NCBI RefSeq assembly: GCF_001593385.1
Contig: NZ_LUVZ01000043.1
Coordinates: forward strand, 62,001 to 126,000
Reading direction: 5' to 3'
Source: Chryseobacterium cucumeris
GTDB taxonomy: Bacteria > Bacteroidota > Bacteroidia > Flavobacteriales > Weeksellaceae
DNA: 64,000 nt
The stretch's first letter is position 1, and each line of letters opens with the position of its first letter. Under the pieces are notes generated by a model. That model was not told where the DNA came from. It did not search any database and saw only the letters and a list, made by a program, of their open reading frames with translations. The position numbers were made by a program, and so were the translations under genes. Positions 59,915 through 64,000 of this stretch are shown in pieces.

Positions 59915-60226
59915 ATGAAACCAGAATTTGAAAATATACCTCTTGTAAAAGCCGAAAAAAGATTTGAAATAGAATTCAACGGACATTATGCATTTATTGA
60001 TTACCGTGAAACCATGCATCAGATTTCTTTAATCCATACTGAAGCAGAACCGGAATTAGCCGGAACTGGCGCGGCTGCTGCAGTAGTAGAGAAAACTTTG
60101 AATTTTATTGAAGAAAGCGAAAAAAAACTTCTACCCTTCTGTCCTTATGTTTTCGCTTTTATTAAGAAACACCCTGAATGGAAACGTATCGTGGATGAGA
60201 GATTTGAAGGCTACGACAAACTTTAA
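59915..60226 (+). CDS. YjdJ-type GNAT acetyltransferase-like protein
   Basis: 103 residues, small single-domain GNAT (the YjdJ type, shorter than classical GNATs). EPELAGTGAAAAVVEKTLNFI (50-70) is the acetyl-CoA loop region (Q/RxxGxG/A-like) and LLPFCPYVFAFIKKHPEW is the conserved C-terminus. No known substrate. It lies between two pirin genes. Confidence 0.88.
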   Translation: MKPEFENIPLVKAEKRFEIEFNGHYAFIDYRETMHQISLIHTEAEPELAGTGAAAAVVEKTLNFIEESEKKLLPFCPYVFAFIKKHPEWKRIVDERFEGYDKL

Positions 60227-60284
60227 ACCTTCATCAGCACTTATCAATTTATTTAAATAACATTTTAAAAAGTATCACATCATC

Positions 60285-61184
60285 ATGTCAAATATTGGAC
60301 TTATTATTGAAGAAAAAGCGGCAGATATCGGAAATTTCCTGGTAGGAAGACTTCTTCCTTTCCGTGAGAAAAGAGCAGTTGGCCCTTTTGTTTTTATTGA
60401 TCACATGGGGCCTTCAGAATTAAAAGATTATCAGAATCTCGATGTTCCGCCACATCCGCATATCGGATTATCTACATTGACTTATCTGCTGGAAGGCTCT
60501 ATTTTCCACAGAGACAGTATTGGAAGTGCTATAGAAATAAAACCGGGTGCTGTTAACTGGATGACAGCCGGAAAAGGGGTTGTACATTCAGAAAGAACAC
60601 CTGAATATTTAAGACACAGTGATAAAAGACTTCACGGATTCCAGATCTGGGTAGGTCTTCCGAAGCATCTTGAGCAGTCTGAGCCTACTTTCCATCATAT
60701 TGAAGCAGATGAAATTCCGGTGTGGGAGGAAGATGGTATTCAGTATAAATTAATTGCTGGTGAAGCATTCGGAAGAACATCTGCAGTTCCGGTACACAGC
60801 AAATTATTTTTCCTTGAAATTAAAACAAAAGAAGCAAAAAAAATCAGCATTGGAAAAGATCTTTATGGAGAAGCAGCCATGTACGTTCTGGATGGAACAG
60901 TAACTACCGATGGAAATTCTTATGGTTCCAAACAGCTGATGATTGCTAAAGATACCAAGCTTTGCGAATTTGAGATGAGTGAAAACGGAACGGTTTATCT
61001 TTTCGGTGGCGAACCATTCGATGAAGAGCGTTTTATTTTCTGGAATTTCGTTAACTCTGACAAGGAATTAATTGATCAGGCAAAAGTAAACTGGAATGAT
61101 CAGAATCACGATGCATTTCCTCTGGTTCCTGGTGACGAAAACGAATATGTGCCGCTTCCTAAGGCTATTATAAACAGAAAATAA
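60285..61184 (+). CDS. pirin family protein (second copy)
   Basis: 299-residue bicupin. PPHPHIGLSTLTYL holds the first His pair (near 61-64), and WMTAGKGVVHSERTPE the His/Glu pair (near 98-106). It is only distantly like the first pirin in the cluster, so this is not a recent duplication. Upstream of an FMN reductase gene by 21 bases. Confidence 0.92.
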   Translation: MSNIGLIIEEKAADIGNFLVGRLLPFREKRAVGPFVFIDHMGPSELKDYQNLDVPPHPHIGLSTLTYLLEGSIFHRDSIGSAIEIKPGAVNWMTAGKGVVHSERTPEYLRHSDKRLHGFQIWVGLPKHLEQSEPTFHHIEADEIPVWEEDGIQYKLIAGEAFGRTSAVPVHSKLFFLEIKTKEAKKISIGKDLYGEAAMYVLDGTVTTDGNSYGSKQLMIAKDTKLCEFEMSENGTVYLFGGEPFDEERFIFWNFVNSDKELIDQAKVNWNDQNHDAFPLVPGDENEYVPLPKAIINRK

Positions 61185-61205
61185 CTCCAGTTCAGATTAT
61201 TAACT

Positions 61206-61736
61206 ATGAAAATATTAGCATTTGCCGGAAGTACATCTTCCACGTCTATCAACAGGGAACTGGTAAAATTTGTTCTGAAAGATTTTCAGGATGAGGAAAT
61301 CAATCTGATTGACCTCAACGATTTTACGATGCCTGTATTCTCTGTAGACCTTGAAAAGAAAGGTTTTCCGGATGAAGCCCACCAGTTTTTAAAAGCGATT
61401 GAGGAATGTGATGTAATCATCTGCTCACTTGCTGAGCACAACCGTTCTTACAGTGCAGCTTTTAAAAATGTTTTTGACTGGGCTTCAAGAATTAACGTAA
61501 AAGTATTTCAGAATAAACCAATGCTTCTGATGAGTACCTCTCCCGGAGGTTATGGAGGCGGAAATGTGATGAATACAGCAAAAACATTTTTTCCACAGTT
61601 TGCAGCAGATATCAAGGACACTTTTTCACTGCCCAAATTTTATGAAAATTTTGATATGGAAAGCGGTGTCATCAATCCCGATATGCTGAATGATCTGAAA
61701 GGTAAAATACAAAACTTTAAAAATCAGATAAAGTAA
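61206..61736 (+). CDS. NADPH-dependent FMN reductase
   Basis: 176 residues, flavodoxin-like fold. FAGSTSSTSINRELVKF (6-22) is the phosphate-binding loop for FMN, and TSPGGYGGGNVM (about 104-115) holds the second flavin loop. The family reduces quinones, chromate or azo compounds with NAD(P)H. Its stop codon is directly followed by the TMEM175 ATG, so they are co-translated. Confidence 0.9.
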   Translation: MKILAFAGSTSSTSINRELVKFVLKDFQDEEINLIDLNDFTMPVFSVDLEKKGFPDEAHQFLKAIEECDVIICSLAEHNRSYSAAFKNVFDWASRINVKVFQNKPMLLMSTSPGGYGGGNVMNTAKTFFPQFAADIKDTFSLPKFYENFDMESGVINPDMLNDLKGKIQNFKNQIK

Positions 61737-62315
61737 ATGAACAAAGGAAGACTGGAGGCGTTCAGTGATGGTGTCCTTGCTATTATTATTACCATTATGG
61801 TACTTGAACTGAAAGTACCTGAAGGAAATAGCTGGGCCAGTGTCAAACCTCTTCTTCCTAAGTTTCTGGCTTATATTTTCAGTTTTATTTATGTAGGAAT
61901 CTACTGGAACAACCATCATCATTTGTTCCAGACAGTAAAGAAAGTAAATGGCAGCATTCTTTGGGCCAACCTTCATCTTCTGTTCTGGCTTTCTCTGATG
62001 CCAATTGCTACAGAATGGATCGGGACGACAAATTTTGCAAAAAACCCCGTTGCAGTCTATGGTATAGGGCTCATTATGTCGGCCATTGCCTACACTATTC
62101 TGGAGCATGTGATTATCCGTTGTGAAGGAGAAGATTCAAAACTGAAAGAAGCCATCCATTCGAAATATAAAGAGTATATCTCAATTGTATTTTATGTCCT
62201 GGGAATCGCTACTTCATTTTTTTATCCTTATATTGCCATAGGTTTTTATTATATCGTGGCTCTTATATGGCTGATTCCGGACAGAAGAATCGAAAAAACA
62301 TTAAAAGAAAATTGA
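61737..62315 (+). CDS. TMEM175 family potassium channel
   Basis: 192 residues, about six membrane helices. The signature RLEAFSDGV (R5-V13; F9-S10-D11 is the FSD motif) is typical of bacterial TMEM175, which form tetrameric K+-selective pores. The gene starts at the base after the FMN reductase stop and ends one base before YjdI, so it is embedded in a redox-stress operon, an unusual context. Role in K+ balance during electrophile stress is inferred. Confidence 0.88.
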   Translation: MNKGRLEAFSDGVLAIIITIMVLELKVPEGNSWASVKPLLPKFLAYIFSFIYVGIYWNNHHHLFQTVKKVNGSILWANLHLLFWLSLMPIATEWIGTTNFAKNPVAVYGIGLIMSAIAYTILEHVIIRCEGEDSKLKEAIHSKYKEYISIVFYVLGIATSFFYPYIAIGFYYIVALIWLIPDRRIEKTLKEN

Positions 62316-62316
62316 T

Positions 62317-62535
62317 ATGGAAACACACGAATATCCTAACGGAAACATTACTGTCATCTGGCAGCCTAAAAAATGTATCCATTCTGCCATATGTGTAAAA
62401 ACACTCCCCAAAGTCTACGATCCTAAAGAAAGACCTTGGATAAAAGCAGAAAACGCAAGTCCCGAAGAACTAAAAAATCAGATCGACCTATGCCCATCAG
62501 GTGCATTAAGTTATAAATTCAATACAGAAAAATAA
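62317..62535 (+). CDS. yjdI: YjdI-type divergent 4Fe-4S mono-cluster protein
   Basis: 72 residues with Cys at 20, 26 and 59, plus WQPKKCIHSAICVKTLP, typical of the YjdI/Fer4_19 family. Three visible cysteines, so the fourth ligand, if any, must be another residue; cluster type is by family. The stop overlaps the next ATG by one base. In E. coli yjdI neighbours yjdJ; here an OsmC gene lies between them. Confidence 0.9.
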   Translation: METHEYPNGNITVIWQPKKCIHSAICVKTLPKVYDPKERPWIKAENASPEELKNQIDLCPSGALSYKFNTEK

Positions 62536-62930
62536 TGGCGGTAACAGTAAAGGCAAGTTTAGGAAAAACAAAATATTATACAGAAGTAACAGCCGGCGAG
62601 AATACAATTATTACGGACGAACCGATTGATAAAGGCGGACAGAACAAGGGTTTCAATCCGCTGGAAATCCTGGCTACATCACTGGCAAGCTGTACAGCAG
62701 CAACCTTGAGAATGTATATTGAAAGAAAGGAATGGGATATAGAAAACATCAATGTAGAAGTAGAGCTTGAAAACTTTCCATTAACAAAAAGAGCGGTCTT
62801 CAAAAGAGATATCAGTTTTGAAGGTATTCTGGATGATGAGCAGCGTAAAAGACTGCACACCATTGCGGATGCATGCCCTGTTCACAAAATATTAACCAAC
62901 GACATAGAAATACTAACTAAATTCTCATAA
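62535..62930 (+). CDS. OsmC/Ohr-type peroxiredoxin-like protein
   Basis: 131 residues. Two catalytic Cys are visible: C53 (LASCTAATLRM) and C114 (DACPVHKIL), which fit the OsmC/YhfA class that reduces organic hydroperoxides. Cytoplasmic. Overlaps the YjdI stop by one base and is followed one base later by the YjdJ-type GNAT. Confidence 0.93.
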   Translation: MAVTVKASLGKTKYYTEVTAGENTIITDEPIDKGGQNKGFNPLEILATSLASCTAATLRMYIERKEWDIENINVEVELENFPLTKRAVFKRDISFEGILDDEQRKRLHTIADACPVHKILTNDIEILTKFS

Positions 62931-62931
62931 C

Positions 62932-63219
62932 ATGATCGAAGTAAAACAAAACAACGACGAAAAACACGGAAGTTTTGAAGCTTTCATAGATGGAAAACGC
63001 GCAGGAATGATGACCTATACCTGGGCCGGAGAAGAAAGATTTATTATAGACCACACCGAGGTGGAAGAAGCTTACAACGGAAAAGGAGTAGGCAAGGAAA
63101 TGCTTCTGGCAGCCGTAGATTTTGCCAGAAAAAATGATAAGAAGATTATTCCCCTCTGTCCTTTCGCTAAAGCAAGTTTCCAGAAAAGTGAGGAACTTCA
63201 GGATGTTTTAGTGAATTAG
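62932..63219 (+). CDS. yjdJ: YjdJ-type GNAT acetyltransferase-like protein (second)
   Basis: 95 residues, very short GNAT. VEEAYNGKGVGKEMLLAAVDFARKNDKKIIPLCPFAKASF (positions 42-81) includes the acetyl-CoA loop NGKGVGKEM and conserved LCPFA. Last gene of the cluster. Substrate unknown. Confidence 0.92.
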   Translation: MIEVKQNNDEKHGSFEAFIDGKRAGMMTYTWAGEERFIIDHTEVEEAYNGKGVGKEMLLAAVDFARKNDKKIIPLCPFAKASFQKSEELQDVLVN

Positions 63220-63244
63220 TCACTGTATTACACCCTTACCATAC

Positions 63245-63280
63245 AAACCTTTCAGATCGATCTCTGGAAGGTTTTTGTTT
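63245..63280 (+). terminator. terminator after the pirin-OsmC cluster
   Basis: 12-bp stem with one G-U (63245-63256 with 63263-63274) and a T-run. Confidence 0.92.
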
Positions 63281-63377
63281 TTAAAAGTAAATCACTGCTT
63301 ACAAGTAAATTAACCATCACAATTTGTTTTGACACGAACAGGAATTCAAATTCATGATTCACGACTGATCTTTTTTA

Positions 63378-63385
63378 TATATTTG
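63378..63385 (+). promoter_or_regulatory. -7 box of the sodium:solute symporter
   Basis: TATATTTG, 20 bases before the ATG at 63406. Confidence 0.5.
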
Positions 63386-63405
63386 CTAAAATTTAAAAAT
63401 CAAGC

Positions 63406-64000
63406 ATGAATCCAGGAACTATCCTTTTGCTATTTGTTTTCGTCTATTTTATCGGCCTTTTGGTGATTTCTTATTTCACCAGCCGGAATTCTGATAACCA
63501 GTCTTTTTTTATCGGTAACAAAAAGAGTAAATGGTGGCTCGTAGCATTCGGGATGATAGGAACCAGCTTAAGCGGAGTTACTTTTATTTCCGTTCCGGGA
63601 ACTGTCGGAAAAATGACCGGCTCCGAATACATTTACGGAGGTTTTGAATATTATATGATGGTGATAGGATTCTTCATCGGATATTTTATTGTGGCAGCAA
63701 TATTACTACCACTCTACTACAAGATGAATCTGACTTCTATTTATACGTATCTGGGAAAAAGATTCAATGTAGAAGCGCATAAAATAGGTTCTATCTTTTT
63801 TATTATTTCAAGAGCAATTGGAGCTACTGCAAGATTATATCTGGTAGTGAATGTTTTACAGATATTCTTACTTGAAGGATTGGGAGTTCCGTTCTGGGTA
63901 ACTTCTCTTGTTCTTCTGCTAATGGTACTTCTGTATACTTTTGAAGGCGGTGTAAAAACCATTGTTATTACAGATACGCTGCAGACTTCTTTTATGATCA
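63406..64000 (+). CDS. sodium:solute symporter, N-terminal part (3' end outside window)
   Basis: First 198 residues of an SSS family Na+-coupled transporter, cut by the right edge. The first helix (about 5-25) is followed by SFFIGNKKSKWWLVAFGMIGTSLSG (about 33-57), a family block, then further helices near 80-103, 125-150 and 160-180. Substrate cannot be told from this part. The reading frame is open to base 64000. Confidence 0.9.
   Translation, partial: MNPGTILLLFVFVYFIGLLVISYFTSRNSDNQSFFIGNKKSKWWLVAFGMIGTSLSGVTFISVPGTVGKMTGSEYIYGGFEYYMMVIGFFIGYFIVAAILLPLYYKMNLTSIYTYLGKRFNVEAHKIGSIFFIISRAIGATARLYLVVNVLQIFLLEGLGVPFWVTSLVLLLMVLLYTFEGGVKTIVITDTLQTSFMI

Noticed and set aside
1..64000. tRNA, rRNA or complete insertion sequence
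   Set aside because: No cloverleaf-like segment with the expected arms, no rRNA blocks and no transposase ORF were seen by reading; a tRNAscan or ISfinder run would be decisive.

Overview
The window looks like a chromosome segment of a Flavobacteriia member of the Chryseobacterium/Elizabethkingia type (Bacteroidota). The evidence is the AT-rich composition, more than twenty TAnnTTTG promoter boxes (some with an upstream TTTG or TTG about 18-21 bases away), and the lack of clear Shine-Dalgarno sequences. A type IX secretion sorting domain, two TonB-dependent receptors, a GLPGLI-like plus PNGase F protein and many small lipoproteins point the same way. I saw no rRNA, tRNA, CRISPR array, prophage or complete insertion sequence. 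The species is inferred, not proven.

Layout. 1-3.9 kb: end of an aldo/keto reductase, a secreted cyclase-family protein, and a Crp/Fnr - DoxX - AhpD-like group. 4.0-7.4 kb: a long structured leader, then a proV-proW-proX glycine betaine importer. 7.5-9.4 kb: an HxlR regulator divergent from an MDR oxidoreductase and a cupin, with palindromic operators between them. 9.6-12.1 kb: a TonB receptor and thioredoxin-like protein, with a perfect palindrome over the promoter. 12.2-22.3 kb: a tyrosine/homogentisate catabolic region (hmgA, two CoA-transferase genes, a putative regulator, hpd, fahA, a flavin-reductase-like protein and small secreted proteins). Hpd makes homogentisate, HmgA opens the ring and FahA yields fumarate and acetoacetate; a CoA transferase could feed the products into the TCA cycle, but no isomerase is visible.

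22.3-29.3 kb: an Ivy-like lipoprotein, hydrolases, a T9SS-exported SGNH/PKD protein, a HipA-like kinase with DUF3037, an esterase and cstA. 29.5-40.7 kb: a second TonB receptor, a UvrD/PcrA helicase, an active/inactive pair of M16 proteases, secG, a glycosyltransferase and recR. 40.9-50.4 kb: a LURP-one-like protein, lipoproteins, pepD, a LOG protein, a ferredoxin with its reductase, a DUF3108 protein, pheS, YceI, an orphan ABC ATPase and a YjdM zinc-ribbon protein. 51-57 kb: an RsmB-type methyltransferase, a PNGase F-like enzyme, asnB and a secreted unknown. 57.4-63.2 kb: an MFS pump and a stress cluster (two pirins, two YjdJ-type GNATs, FMN reductase, TMEM175 channel, YjdI, OsmC). A sodium:solute symporter runs off the right edge.

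Non-coding content is rich. Most convergent or operon ends carry a hairpin terminator, and at least five families of short dispersed or inverted repeats sit between genes. The largest has four divergent copies between 35 and 56 kb. I found no clearly new large system. The best leads are the HipA-like/DUF3037 pair, the palindrome over the TonB receptor promoter, the Ivy-like lipoprotein, the structured proVWX leader and the repeat family.
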